A DNA stretch of 64,000 bases from CAXBGS01 sp963975425 (GTDB lineage Bacteria; Planctomycetota; Planctomycetia; Pirellulales; Pirellulaceae), in contig CAXBGS010000003.1 of assembly GCA_963975425.1 (NCBI GenBank), positions 124,001-188,000 on the forward strand, in the 5' to 3' direction. Shown here in pieces: positions 1 through 11,500 of the stretch; within the stretch, counting starts at the first letter, position 1; every line of letters begins with the position of its first letter. The notes below the pieces were generated by a model. The model searched no databases. It worked only from the letters and a program-made list of their open reading frames with translations, and was not told the origin of the DNA. The translations under genes were made by a program, and so were the position numbers.

Positions 1-2
1 TC

Positions 3-932
3 GTCGTTCGTTCGAATGTCACGACTCCGATCAGTGAGCTGAGTTTCCTGAGACGATCGCTGCTGTTCGCCGAACTTTCAATGTTCACGTACAACGATGA
101 AGCCGAAGCCGCTGCGGCAGCAAAGCTCGCTGGCTTTCCCGATTCCACGTTTTATGACCGCGACGGTTCCCAGGCGTTTCGATTCCGGAACGATCACGAC
201 TGTATCATCGCCTGCCGCGGCACCGAACCGAACGAATGGAACGATATTCGCGCCGATGCGAATGCGGCAAGCGTACTGGCCGAAACGGTCGGCAAGGTGC
301 ATCGCGGGTTCAAACAAGAAGTCGATGATCTTTGGCCGATGTTAGAAACGGCACTGATGACCAACGAGCAACCTCTGTGGTTTTGCGGACATTCACTCGG
401 CGGCGCCATGGCCACGATTTGTGCGGGTCGATGTTTTTTGTCACACATCGCCAGCAATCCGAGCGAGTTGTTCACCTTTGGCAGCCCGCGGGTCGGCGAC
501 AAACGGTACATCAATCACGTCTCGCTCGACCATTACCGGTACGTCAACAACAACGACATCGTCACGAGAGTCCCACCAGTCCTGTTGGGTTACCGGCACT
601 GCGGCCGCGAAGTCTACTTGGACCGCAACGGCGAAATCAAAAAGCTGGGCCTGATCATGAAGCGTCGCGATCGCTGGCGAGGCTTTTTAGGCGGATTGCG
701 GCGATTCAAAGTCGATCATTTTTCGGATCACTCGATTCACCGGTATATCGAAGGCGTTTGGAAGGCCGTCGAGAAAGAAGAATCCGATTTGCGATCGGGT
801 GAAAGCGCAACAAAATCCGTTGACGATTTCGCACAAGATGCCCCCAAACCTGCCGAAGGTTCGCCGGCGGATTTGGCCGATCAAGCCGATCGCGACGCGA
901 GTCATGCCCCCAACCAACCGCGTCGAGTTTAA
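3..932 (+). CDS. Class 3 (Fungal lipase-like) lipase, 5' end outside window
   Basis: Alpha/beta-hydrolase of the class 3 lipase family, expected to hydrolyse acylglycerols or related esters. Counting from the Met at position 81, the nucleophile elbow GHSLGG is at residues 103-108 (Ser105). The acid is probably Asp159 in NNNDIVTRVPP, and the base is His217 in DHSIHRYI. The early CRGTE motif (residues 45-49) is also typical of the family. The frame stays open with no stop from base 3 up to the Met at 81, and the upstream residues (SFLRRSLLFAELS) read like the helix that usually precedes this point. I therefore treat the gene as truncated by the window edge rather than starting at 81. The C-terminal 55 residues are hydrophilic, Ala/Asp/Glu-rich and probably disordered. 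The stop lies 4 nt before the next gene, which suggests one operon. The family call is firm; the substrate is unknown. Confidence 0.88.
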   Translation, partial: VVRSNVTTPISELSFLRRSLLFAELSMFTYNDEAEAAAAAKLAGFPDSTFYDRDGSQAFRFRNDHDCIIACRGTEPNEWNDIRADANAASVLAETVGKVHRGFKQEVDDLWPMLETALMTNEQPLWFCGHSLGGAMATICAGRCFLSHIASNPSELFTFGSPRVGDKRYINHVSLDHYRYVNNNDIVTRVPPVLLGYRHCGREVYLDRNGEIKKLGLIMKRRDRWRGFLGGLRRFKVDHFSDHSIHRYIEGVWKAVEKEESDLRSGESATKSVDDFAQDAPKPAEGSPADLADQADRDASHAPNQPRRV

Positions 933-936
933 ACGT

Positions 937-1902
937 ATGACAGAACCTGAGAGCCAGACCGCAAATGTCGGCGGCGTCGAACTGAAACTTGCGCATCCTT
1001 ACGTCAGTCCCAGCAAATGGATTGGGCGTGAAGAGATCCTGATGCAGTTGTTGGCTTGCTGGATCACGCTGGATGACGCCGACCTGCCACTGACGCCACG
1101 ATTGACCGGTTCGCCAGGAGTCGGCAAGACACAATTGGCAATCGCAGCGGCTGCGGCGCAAGGCCGACCGCTTTACATCTATCAGTGCACCGCAGACACA
1201 CGTCCGGAAGACTTGCTGATCACGCCGGTGCTGAGCCAGGGTGGAAAGATCGCCTACCACGCATCTCCCTTGGTCACGGCGATGATCCGTGGCGGCGTCT
1301 GCATTTTGGACGAAGGCAACCGGATGAACGAAAAGTCGTGGGCATCGCTCGCGCCACTTTTCGACGGTCGGCGACATGTCGAATCGATAGTGGCCGGGAC
1401 GACCATCCCGGCGTCGCCCGACTTTCGCGCCGCGGTCACGATGAATCGCGACGAATCCACATTCGAGATTCCGGATTACATTCTCAGCCGGCTGCAGCCA
1501 ACGCTGAGCGTCGGATTCCCCGATAAGCACGACGAGATGGCGATCCTGCAGTACCACTTGCCATTTGCCGAACCCGAGATGCTGGCCATCACGGTCGAGT
1601 TTCTTCAGCATTCTCATGAATTGAAACTCGACTTTTCGCCTCGCGACGGAATCAATCTGCTGCGGTACGCCATCAAGAGAATGTCACAAGACTCCACCCA
1701 TCCGATCACCCGCGATCAAGCCTGGCGGGAAGCACTCGAGATGTGCTTAGGTGAAGACGCGATGGACCTGGAAGCGATGGCCCAGCGGCGTCGCCGGACG
1801 CTCGGCGGTGACGCCGTGCCGCTGGGACTGGCCGATTTATTCTTTGACCCGGAAGACCCTTTGCATCCGGATCGCGATGACGACGAAGACGACGACGATT
1901 AG
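937..1902 (+). CDS. MoxR-type AAA+ ATPase
   Basis: AAA+ ATPase of 321 residues, close to the usual MoxR size. Walker A GSPGVGKT is at residues 58-65, Walker B VCILDE at 121-126, a sensor-1-like TMN at 168-170, and a candidate arginine finger in LSRLQP near residue 185. The start was placed at 937 because it is 4 nt after the lipase stop and gives a normal MoxR N-terminus; an in-frame ATG at 799 would add 46 atypical residues read through the lipase gene. The last 20 residues are extremely acidic (DDDEDDDD at the end). MoxR ATPases are known as chaperone-like assembly or activation factors that usually act with von Willebrand A partners. No such partner lies downstream here, so one may lie upstream of the window. 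Co-transcription with the lipase is likely from the spacing. Confidence 0.88.
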   Translation: MTEPESQTANVGGVELKLAHPYVSPSKWIGREEILMQLLACWITLDDADLPLTPRLTGSPGVGKTQLAIAAAAAQGRPLYIYQCTADTRPEDLLITPVLSQGGKIAYHASPLVTAMIRGGVCILDEGNRMNEKSWASLAPLFDGRRHVESIVAGTTIPASPDFRAAVTMNRDESTFEIPDYILSRLQPTLSVGFPDKHDEMAILQYHLPFAEPEMLAITVEFLQHSHELKLDFSPRDGINLLRYAIKRMSQDSTHPITRDQAWREALEMCLGEDAMDLEAMAQRRRRTLGGDAVPLGLADLFFDPEDPLHPDRDDDEDDDD

Positions 1903-2140
1903 CGATCGAAAACAGGGAAAGCCACGAAACATTTCTGGGTCGCAATCGCTGCTCTGGGTGCCAAGAACGGGAACCCTGGCAGTGAATTCCGGTACACCGG
2001 CACCACCGGATCGATCGACACGGGTGAGATTTCACATCCGACCGACCTCAAATTCGCCGGTTTTCGCGGCGTAGAACCGTCCGAATTCCGGACGACAGCC
2101 CTATGAACCGTCGTCATATCCGCGTCGCCTGGTGGGCGCC

Positions 2141-2166
2141 GCCTGCCCGATATCGATCGGGCGGGC
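2141..2166. terminator. Strong 11-bp hairpin, possible terminator
   Basis: Inverted repeat with an 11-bp stem (arms 2141-2151 and 2156-2166, one G-U wobble) and a 4-nt loop. It lies 238 nt after the MoxR stop and upstream of the giant gene. No T-run follows on either strand, so it is not a classical intrinsic terminator. It could be a terminator of another type, an RNA 3' end or a protein site. Confidence 0.4.
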
Positions 2167-2390
2167 AAACTCTGATGGTATCTAGGCCCCCCGACACTCC
2201 ATTCGTGGAACTTTTGACGCGATTGGCCGTCCAAAGCACCACGCGGCGGTGCGGATTTTATGAGTCAAACGGCCTCTCCAATTGGGGGGATGACAAGGCC
2301 TGGCTTCGTCAAACTCCATCATTGTCGCTACGACCGTCATGGTTTGGCCCGACTTTGCCTGTTGTTGAAAATACGGCAACTGGCAACTGT

Positions 2391-2418
2391 TTGCGGGTTT
2401 TTTGGCCCCAACTATACT
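2391..2418 (+). promoter_or_regulatory. Candidate sigma70-like promoter for giant gene 1
   Basis: TTGCGG at 2391-2396 and TATACT at 2413-2418 with a 16-nt spacer, about 180 nt before the chosen start codon. The match to consensus is partial and found by eye only. Planctomycete promoters are poorly defined, so this is a weak call. Confidence 0.25.
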
Positions 2419-2598
2419 CGGCGACTAAGTTTCGGCTGTACCCACAGTCGGAGACCAACTCGTCGTTTTAGCCCTATCGATTTTCCGTTGCAGTGGGTTT
2501 TCCGCTCGCATCGACACCCTTCCAACTACGTCCGTTTTGATCGCATCCGGCCCGTGCCGGAGCGTCCATGCGGAGACATCGCCAATAAGGTTTGGTCT

Positions 2599-5500
2599 AT
2601 GACCTCGCGTAAGCGAAATAGCGCCACAACATCGTCGTCTTCAAAACGCCGCGATCGCCAGACATCTCGTCCCGCCAGCGCAAAAGATGCGTCGTTGCAT
2701 AGCCGTATGAAACGTCGCCAGAGCCTTTTAGAGACGCTCGAGCCGCGGCAGTTGCTAGCCGGTCCGCAGTTGATCGGCATTCAACCGAACGAAGGCGACT
2801 TGATCGTCAACGGATCGGAACTGAGCACGGCGCCGCGTGTCTTGACGTTCGGGTTTGATCAGGGCCAACAAATCGATAGTGGAACGCTGGACGGCATCCG
2901 CGTCACCCGCAGCGGTGATGATGGTGTGTTCAACACGGGTGATGACGTTCAGATCACGCCAGGCTTGGTCACACTGGGCGAGCCAAACGAAAACGAAGTC
3001 GTGGTACGGTTCGCCGAGTCGCTGCCCGATGACAATTATCGCATCGAAGTTTTCGGGTTCGACGATCCGGGCCGCAATATTGTCGCGCTGCGCAATACCG
3101 ATGGCGAAGCACTGATTCCGGATGTCGCGGGCAGCCGCAGCGACGTGATCGATTTCCAGCTAAAACTCGGCGCGCTAATCGAGGCGGTCGTACCTCAACC
3201 TGTCGTTCGCACCGATGACGGTTCGCTTCATCAAAACCGCGACGAGATTGTTGTCTACTTCAATGAAGATCCGCTATTCGTCGAGAATGACGAATCTGGA
3301 AATCCGACCGAGCGTTCGGCAGAGAACCCGCGTTTCTATCAACTGTTGCTGACCCAGGAAACAGTCCGAACGACCGACGACTTACTGTTCCAACCGGACC
3401 GCGTCGTCTATGACCAAGCGACTCACACCGCCCGATTATTTTTCGCAGGCGACATCAATAACTTGCCGGGCGTTTCCGAAGGCGGCGGAACTTGGCGTCT
3501 ACGCATCGGCACGGCTGTCGATAGCCGAGTCGACCTGATCCTGCCCCCAACACAAGTTGCCGTAACCGCATCGGCGGTCAACGATTTCCAATACGACGGG
3601 CTGCGCGTCACGTTCTTTTCCAAAGCGATCGGCGAAGCCGGCAGCGGACGCGAAATCAGCTTTATCGATTCGGGCAGCGGTGGACTAATCGCGTCGCTGG
3701 ACGTTGATGGCCATGTGATTTTCGATTTCGGCGGCGACACACCGACGTTCAACAATCTGCAATCGGCGATCACCGCGGCACCTGCCGTCGTGGCGGCGAT
3801 CGGAATGAACGTTGAACGTAACGGGGTTGCCGGCGACGGCGCTAATCTGACCGTCCCGTCGTACGTCGTGGGCGCTCCTGCAATGCAGCTTCACGCCGCA
3901 GGCGAAACGCTTAGCACGGCCCTTGATGTCGGTGTCTTTGGACCGGACAACCAATTGACCAGCTTGGTCTTTAGCGAATCGATCGAACCTCAACCCTTCG
4001 GAATCGATCTGCCGGGCAGCAACAACGATCCGGGACACCGGACGTTCGAGGGCGTGAACGTCAACACGTTGGTCAAGCACATCAATTCGCGGTTTGGCGC
4101 GGACTCGACCGATGGCATCACTGAAATCCCGTACAACTTCAACGGGATTTTCGAATCGGTTGGCAACAATAATTTCCTGAACCAGATCGACGAACGCCAG
4201 AAAGATCGTATCCGCGAAGCGGTCAATCTGTGGGCGTCGCAAATCGGTGTTCAGTTCCGTGAAACGGTCGACCAGGGAATCACGTTTGCTGTTGGCGACA
4301 CGGACGTGATCCAGTCGGCCCCCGGTACGCAACGGTTCAACACAACCGATTACACCGTCCGCATCGACCCGACATTCGACGAGTCCTTGTTGGTGTTCGG
4401 CATCAACACGGACTTTGATACGGCATTCGGCGAAAGTTTTTTCCGCGTTGCGATGTCGGGCATCGGATTCCTGCTGGGCTTGGAACAGGCCGGCGACCTG
4501 CCACCGCAAACGTTGATGAGCCTGAATCGACAATTCCTGTTCGACTCGATCAACACGGAAGAGCAGATCAGTCCGCTCGAGCCGATCTTCCCTGGCAATT
4601 TTGACGTCCTGCACGGTCAACACCTGCATCGTCCGGACAGCATTGACGTTGACCTTTATCGATTCGAAGTCGACCTGGGCGACGCCAACCGCCAAGGTTT
4701 GCTGACCGCAGAGACGTTCGCCGAACGGCTTGCCGATTCAAGCTTGCTGGACACAACGCTGACTCTGTTCGAAGAAGTCCAAGCGGTGGGAACGAGCGAT
4801 TTCGGTGTCGGCATTGGCACGTCTGTACGATTCGACGCGATCGCTAAGGGAATCGCGGGCAACAACGCGCGGATCGATTTTATCTTGAGCAACCGGACGG
4901 GTGCCAACACCGGTCCGATCGTTTCACAGGCGGTTGATGCCAGTGGCAATGGAATCCCCAATGCGATCCTGATCGACTTGCCACGCGCCAGCGTCAATGT
5001 CACGTCGCTGACGATCGGCGATGTGATCGATGCGATCAACAACGACCCGTTCGCATCCTCGATCATGCGTGCATCGCTGGCGTCCGGCGACGCCAATGAA
5101 GACATCCTGCGAACCGAACTTGATTTCGGTTCGGTGGTGCTGCGCGGCGGCGGATTGAATCAATTAAGTCGCAACGACGATTACTTCAGCGAAGACTCTC
5201 GCATCACGGCATCCCTCGATAGCGGCGTTTATTACATCGGCATCGCCGCTAGTGGCAACGACAACTACGACCCGTCGGTCCCCGGCAGCAGTTTCGGCGG
5301 CCTGACACAAGGTCGATACGACTTGAACCTGAAATTCGAGCCTCAAGTCGACGAGTCCGATGCGATTCGCGACCTGGACAGCTCGCGAGTCGATGTGCCG
5401 GGAACTTTGTTAGACGGCGACGGCGATGGCGTCCCCGGTGGCGTTCACAACTTCTGGTTTCAAACGCGACCTGAAAATCGCCTGATCAGTTTTACCGACA

Positions 5501-8500
5501 ATGGTGCCGCGATCACCAACGGACAAACATTGACCGTAACAGGCGCCAATGGGATCGTGCGAACGTTCCAGTTTGTCGACTTCGGGGGCAGCGCGTCCGG
5601 GGGCAACATCCCCGTGTTTTACAATTCCGGCGCCAGCGGCCAGCCGACCCCTGCGGGCAACCTGGCTGGCACATTGCAATCCGCAATCAACAGCGTGCAA
5701 GGCATCACCGGTGTCACGGCTTCGCAGACCACCTCGGGCCTCGAATTCCGCGGCGAGCAAAAACTGGAATTCTCAGATAACTTCCGCGGCGTCGAAGTAT
5801 TCGGCCGAAACATCTTTGTCGATAAAACGGCCGGGCCTCAGGCCGACGGAAGTCTTGCCAGCCCGTTCAACAACATCAGCAATTCGGCCGTTGCCAATGC
5901 CTTTGGTTCATCGCTGAGTGGTGACATTGTCCGCATTGTTGGAAACGGTGGTGCCGATCAAGACATCACGACGATTGCGGATAACTTCAGTTATCAGATT
6001 GGCACATCCAACACCGGCGGTGTTGCACTGGAAGATGGCCGTACGATGGAAGTCCCCGCGGGCGTGACGACCATTATCGACGCCGGAGCCGCATTCAAAC
6101 TTCGCGGTGCACGCATCGGCGTCGGCAGCAGCACCGTTCAAGTCGATCGCAGCGGTGGCGCCCTTCAAGTCTTGGGGACGCCGCGTCTGATCGACATCAG
6201 TTTGTCGGGCGAAACGGTCGAAACGACGTTGCTTGGTGGCCAAGATTCCCAAGGACTTGGGTACGACGATGGCAGCGTGATCTTTACCAGTCTTCGTGAT
6301 CGCAGCGTCGATACATCTGCCTCTGGCAACTCGCCTGCGCCTGCGGCCGGTGATTGGGGCGGAATCGTATACCGCCGCGATTTAGACCAAGCGGAGGGTC
6401 GCCGCGACTTGGAAGACGAAGGCATCTTCCTGCAATACGTCAACCACGCTGAATTCCGGTACGGCGGCAGCAGCAATGTCGTCGTCGACTCCGTCCAGCA
6501 ATTGATCAATCCCATCCAGATGATCAACTTGCGTCCGACAATCACGTTCAACGAAATCATGTTCAGCGCCGACGCAGCAATCAGCGCGTCGCCGAACAGT
6601 TTTGCCGAAGAGAGCTATCAGTCACCGCTGTTCCAGCAAGCCGGTTCATTCACGGCCGATTATGACCGCGTGGGTCCAGACATCCACAACAACTTGGTCG
6701 TCAACAACAGTATCAACGGACTGTTCATTCGCTCGGAAACCAGTCCCAATCGTCCGCCGGATCAATTGACCGTCGCAGGCCGGCTCGATGATACCGACAT
6801 CGTTCACTACCTCGCCGAGAATTTGGTCGTTGCGGGTCAGCCCGGCGGGTCGATCGATGACGGGTTCGCGCCCAACCTGTCGTTTGTATCCGGACGACGA
6901 CTTGCCGGCGGAACACTGCAGCAAACAACCGCCGCTGGTCAGCCGAATTATGAATATCGACTGACCTTCGTTGACCGAGATGGATTCGAATCACGATCGA
7001 CCGAACAGGCCAATGCGTTTCAATTCACCGTTAGCGAAAACAACAGCTCGATCGAGTTGATCGGTCTGCCGTTGATCGATTCGTCGACCAGCGATTTCGT
7101 TTCTCGGCGTCTTTACCGGGCGGTCATTCGCGACGCATCGGGCAACGTGATTCCCGAGCAAAGTCGCAGCTATGAATTGGTTGCCGACTTGGATTCGACC
7201 ACCGACACGTATATCGACAACGGTTCCTCGACCGACGGACTGCTGGACATCAATCGTCTGGGTATTCGCGGACGACTGGACGGATCGTTGGTCTTTGATC
7301 CCGGTTTGATTTTGAAATTGCGAGGCGCGCGAATCGAACTGGGTTATGGCACGCAACTGTTGGCCGAAGGGGTCGCAGAGAACCGTGTCATCATCACCAG
7401 TTCGCTGGACGATCGCTTCGGCACCGGCGGAACGTTCGATACGAACAACGACAATCAGACCGCCAACGGCGCGACCGATCCAGAGCGAGGCGACTGGTCG
7501 GGCATCTATGCCGCTGCCGGCGCCCATGTCAGTCTTGACAACGCCGTCATCGCGTTCGGTGGCGGAATCAGCTTGCTCGAAGGCGGCGAATCGAGAGGAT
7601 TTGCACCGCTGGAACTGCAACAAGCGACCGGTCGTATTACGAACACACGTTTTGAATTCAATGACGACGGACAAGACGGTGCCGGTGCATCGGGCCGCCA
7701 AGGTCGCTTGGACGTTGATCCTTCGGTGATTTTTGTTCGTGGATCGCAGCCGACCATTGTCGGCAACGAGTTCATTGACAACCGTGGCGCGATCATCACC
7801 ATCGACAGCGAATCGATGACCAGCGATCCCAACGAGGACGAAGGTCGTCAAACCGGCAGCAGCGAACGGATTGCCGATCTGAACGACAACCGTGGTCCGC
7901 TGATTCGGCAAAACGTCTACGACGTGGTTCCGGCCGATTTGCCCGAAGACATTCAGGTCAGCGGCTTGGTCGTTCGTGCCGGCGTGACGGTGACCACCGA
8001 AAGCGTGTTCGACGATACGGACATCGTTCACATCCTGAACGATTCGTTGACCGTCGACAATTTCCACAGCAGCGGCGGACTGCGTTTGCAAAGCCGCCCG
8101 GATGAGAGCTTGGTCATCAAGCTGTCCGGCGGAGGCACCCCGAACAGTGCTACGCTGGGAACCGGCATCACGGCGACCGGTACGCCAAGCGACATCGTCG
8201 ATCGAATCGGCGGCAGCGTCCAGATCATCGGGTACCCCGGGGCACCCGTCGTCTTGACCAGTATCAAAGACGATACCGTCGGTGCGGGGCGTCGTCCCGA
8301 CGGATCGCAGTTCACCGACACCAATGGTGACTCGTTCGGTTCGCGACCGGCACCCAACGATTGGCGAAGCATCTTGCTGGACCAATACAGCAACGATCGC
8401 AACGTCGATGTCCAACTGGAACAAGAAGCGTCGACCTCGGTCGCGCCGGGCAACAACGCCACCACGGATTCGGCGCAGTTGCTGGGCGAATTGGCACCGA

Positions 8501-11500
8501 ATTTGTCATCCAGTGACGACCAACGCCGACTCGGTTTTGAAGTGGAAGGCTACTTGAGTGGCCCGGCTGACGTCGACACTTATAGCTTTATCGGCATCCC
8601 CGGCACGGAAGTCTGGATCGACATCGATCGCACATCCAGTAACCTCGACACGGTGATCGAGTTGCTTGACGCTACCGGCAAACTGCTGGCGCGCAGCGAT
8701 AACTCATTCGCCGAAATTGATGGCACCGAGTCGCTGGCGATCTTTGACGATGATCTTGAGTCTCGCGTCAGTTCGCTGCAGTCGCGAGCGGATGAGTACA
8801 CTGATTTCAGCGCTGGCGGACTCTACTCTGATTTCCATTCACTCAATCTTCGGGACGCCGGAATCCATCTGCCGCTGCCTGGTTCGGTATCACCGAACAA
8901 CGATGGCAGCACTTACTTCTTCCGCGTCCGCAGTGCGTCGGTTGATCCAGATGATGTGACGGGCGGTTTGACCGATGGCTCTTACCGCGTCCAAGTCCGT
9001 TTGCAGGAAGAGCAAGAGTTCCCCGGCAGCGTGATTCGCTATGCCGATATTCGTTTTGCCAACCACGGCATCCATATTCAAGGCTTGCCGGGTTCATCCC
9101 CGCTGCTTGGCGAAGCCCAAGAAAACGAATCGGTCGTTAACCCGACCAATGTGGTTTCGAATTTCCTGAGCAACACCTTCACGGACACCTTCGCCAGTAA
9201 CGATGTGATCGTCAAATCGGTTGGTACGGCTACTGACACGACGCCACCAGGTGCTCGCGCTCAAAACCTGGGCAACTTGACCGGCAACAAGTCGAACGTG
9301 ATTAGCGTCGGCGGCAGCCTGCAGAACTTTGGCAACAATTCGCCGTTCGACGTCGACTTTTACCAGTTCGACATCAGCCTGGACGACTTCGGTGCGACTC
9401 AGTTTCCCTCGACCGTGTTCGACATCGACTATGCAGCCGACTTCAATAGCCGGCCGGACACGCGTCTAGCCGTCTTTTACGATCCCGATGGCGAACGCGG
9501 CGACACGCTTCCTCGACTGATTTACGTCGGTGAAAGCAGCAATATCGCCGAAGACCAGCCAAGCCCAGGCACGACCAATGACCTGATCGAACGGTTGGCT
9601 CGCGGATCGGTATCGACCAATGATCCGTTCATCGGGCCGGTCGCACTTGCGGAAGGTTCGTATTACGTCGCGGTGACCGAGCAAGGCTTTGTCCCAGAAG
9701 ACTTTATCGACAACATCTTGCTGCGACGCGAACCCATCAATTCGGTCAACCGCATTGTCGTCGATCGCATCGACGAAACCGACACCGACACGGCGGGACC
9801 GGCTCAGATCAGCGAGCTATTCTCGGATGCATCGATCGCGTCGGGCGGATTCGAGGTCACGCTTGATCGTGGCGTCGATCGTGGCCACGGTAACCCGCGT
9901 GACATGACCGGCCTGAGCAACCAAACGTACTCGGAAGGTTTGGGACTTATCCCGTTCGACGTCGGTTCGTTGCCAGCGACATCGTTTGACCTGGATACGC
10001 TGGACTGGTCGGCCGGTGACCGCGCAGACATTGGTTCGTCGGCGATCACGGGCAGCACGAACACCTCGATTTTCATTCCTCATGTCTCGGTCAACGGTTC
10101 GTTCGCCGGCGACATCGCAGACTTCTTTCAGATCACAATTCCTACGGACAATACCCGCGTCATCATCGATGTCGACGAAGGGTTCAACCCGTTCCAAGGG
10201 ATCGATGACGATGACGACGCAACGCCGCCGTTCCGTTTCGACCCGGACAGTGTCGATCTTGATTTGGTCATCATCGATGCGGGCTTTAACTTCGTCACGA
10301 CTCCGACATTGCTTGAACGCAGCGACGCACTGGACGGCCGCGCGGGAAGCCCGCCGGTTGACACGACGATCCCTGGTTTCGAAAACTTTGACGGCGAGTC
10401 GCTGGACCCATTCTTCGATGGCTTCCTGAATGCGGGAACCTATTTCATCGGTCTGGTTCCTCCATCGACGTCCGTGACGGCCGACGGCACAACGGTCGGC
10501 GTGACCTCAGGAGCGCCGCTGGTTAGTGGCGAATACTTGCTACACGTCTCGGTCGAAGATCACGTCGTACCGTCGGTGGGCAACAACGAATCGATTCATT
10601 TCGATCGTCCGTCCGCGATCGCGCCGGGCCAGTTGGTCAGCGAAGCGTTTGACCTCAGCGGATACGGCGCGGCTGACTTGCCCAACCTGTACTTCAATTA
10701 TCTTTACAGCCCCGGATTGGGCGACAGCGTTCAGTACACGATCACCAGTGACCAAGCCGCCGCCGGCAGTGGTGACGAGTTGATCCTGAGCGATCTGCAG
10801 TTCGACGCGCAGTGGCGTCAGAACATCGTCGACTTGTCGGACTTTGCCGGCCACACCGGCGTGCAAGTGACGTTCGACTACAACCTCGGTGCGGGTTCCG
10901 GTGAAGGTCTGTACTTGGATGACTTTGTCGTCGGCTTTGCCGAACGTGGCGAAGAAGTTTTCTTTGCACGAGAAGGCGAAGACGAGTTCCGCAGTGATGG
11001 CAGCACGATTCGCGGCGGCGGCGAATACCAGCTAGAACTCCGCCGTGGAACGGATTTCGCAACGTCAACGTTTGGTCAAATCAACCTGCAACGTTCCTTC
11101 GACACGAATGCTCGGCACGCGCAAGAAGTCACGTTGGTGACCCCAGCCGGCGATCAAGTGGTTGACGGAGACACCTTCCAAATCAGCGACGGTTCGATCA
11201 CGCAAACGTTCGAGTTTGACGTTGATGGCGAAGGCGTCACGGGATTCGATTCGATTCCGGTCCGTATCGCGTCGACCGCAACGGCGACCGAAGTGGCCGA
11301 AGTCATTCGAGACGCCATCAATCAGTCCAATCGGATCAACGTCGAAGCGTCTTCGTCATCAGGAAACTCAACTGGTGCGATGACCGACAATCGGCTGAAC
11401 TTGTACGGAGCGGCCAACGGCACGTTCCAAGCGATTTCAGCTCCGACAGACGCACCGCCGGCCGGCACGATGTTGACGGCATCGGGCGGGCACGTGTTAA

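Larger units (their letters stand above)
1903..2598 (+). other. Intergenic region upstream of the first giant gene
   Basis: About 700 nt with no convincing gene. Short open frames on both strands have compositions unlike the neighbouring genes and no recognisable motif. The region holds a strong hairpin at 2141-2166 and a possible promoter at 2391-2418. The giant-gene frame stays open back to 2260, but that stretch encodes Cys- and Arg-rich sequence unlike the rest of the protein and is better read as leader. Confidence 0.6.

Noticed and set aside
799..936. Upstream start for the MoxR gene overlapping the lipase
   Set aside because: It adds 46 residues with no family similarity read from another frame of the lipase; the ATG at 937 follows the lipase stop by 4 nt.
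2103..2471. 122-codon plus-strand open frame upstream of giant gene 1
   Set aside because: It spans the strong hairpin and has atypical Trp/Arg/Ser composition with no motif.
2260..2598. In-frame upstream extension of giant gene 1 (113 extra codons)
   Set aside because: Composition is Cys-, Arg- and His-rich and unlike the protein. The paralogues start with a short basic segment just before LEPR-XLL, which matches the ATG at 2599.
6991..8424. 477-codon minus-strand open frame inside giant gene 1
   Set aside because: Same shadow effect; no start context or domain, and the sense frame encodes a clear beta-helix.
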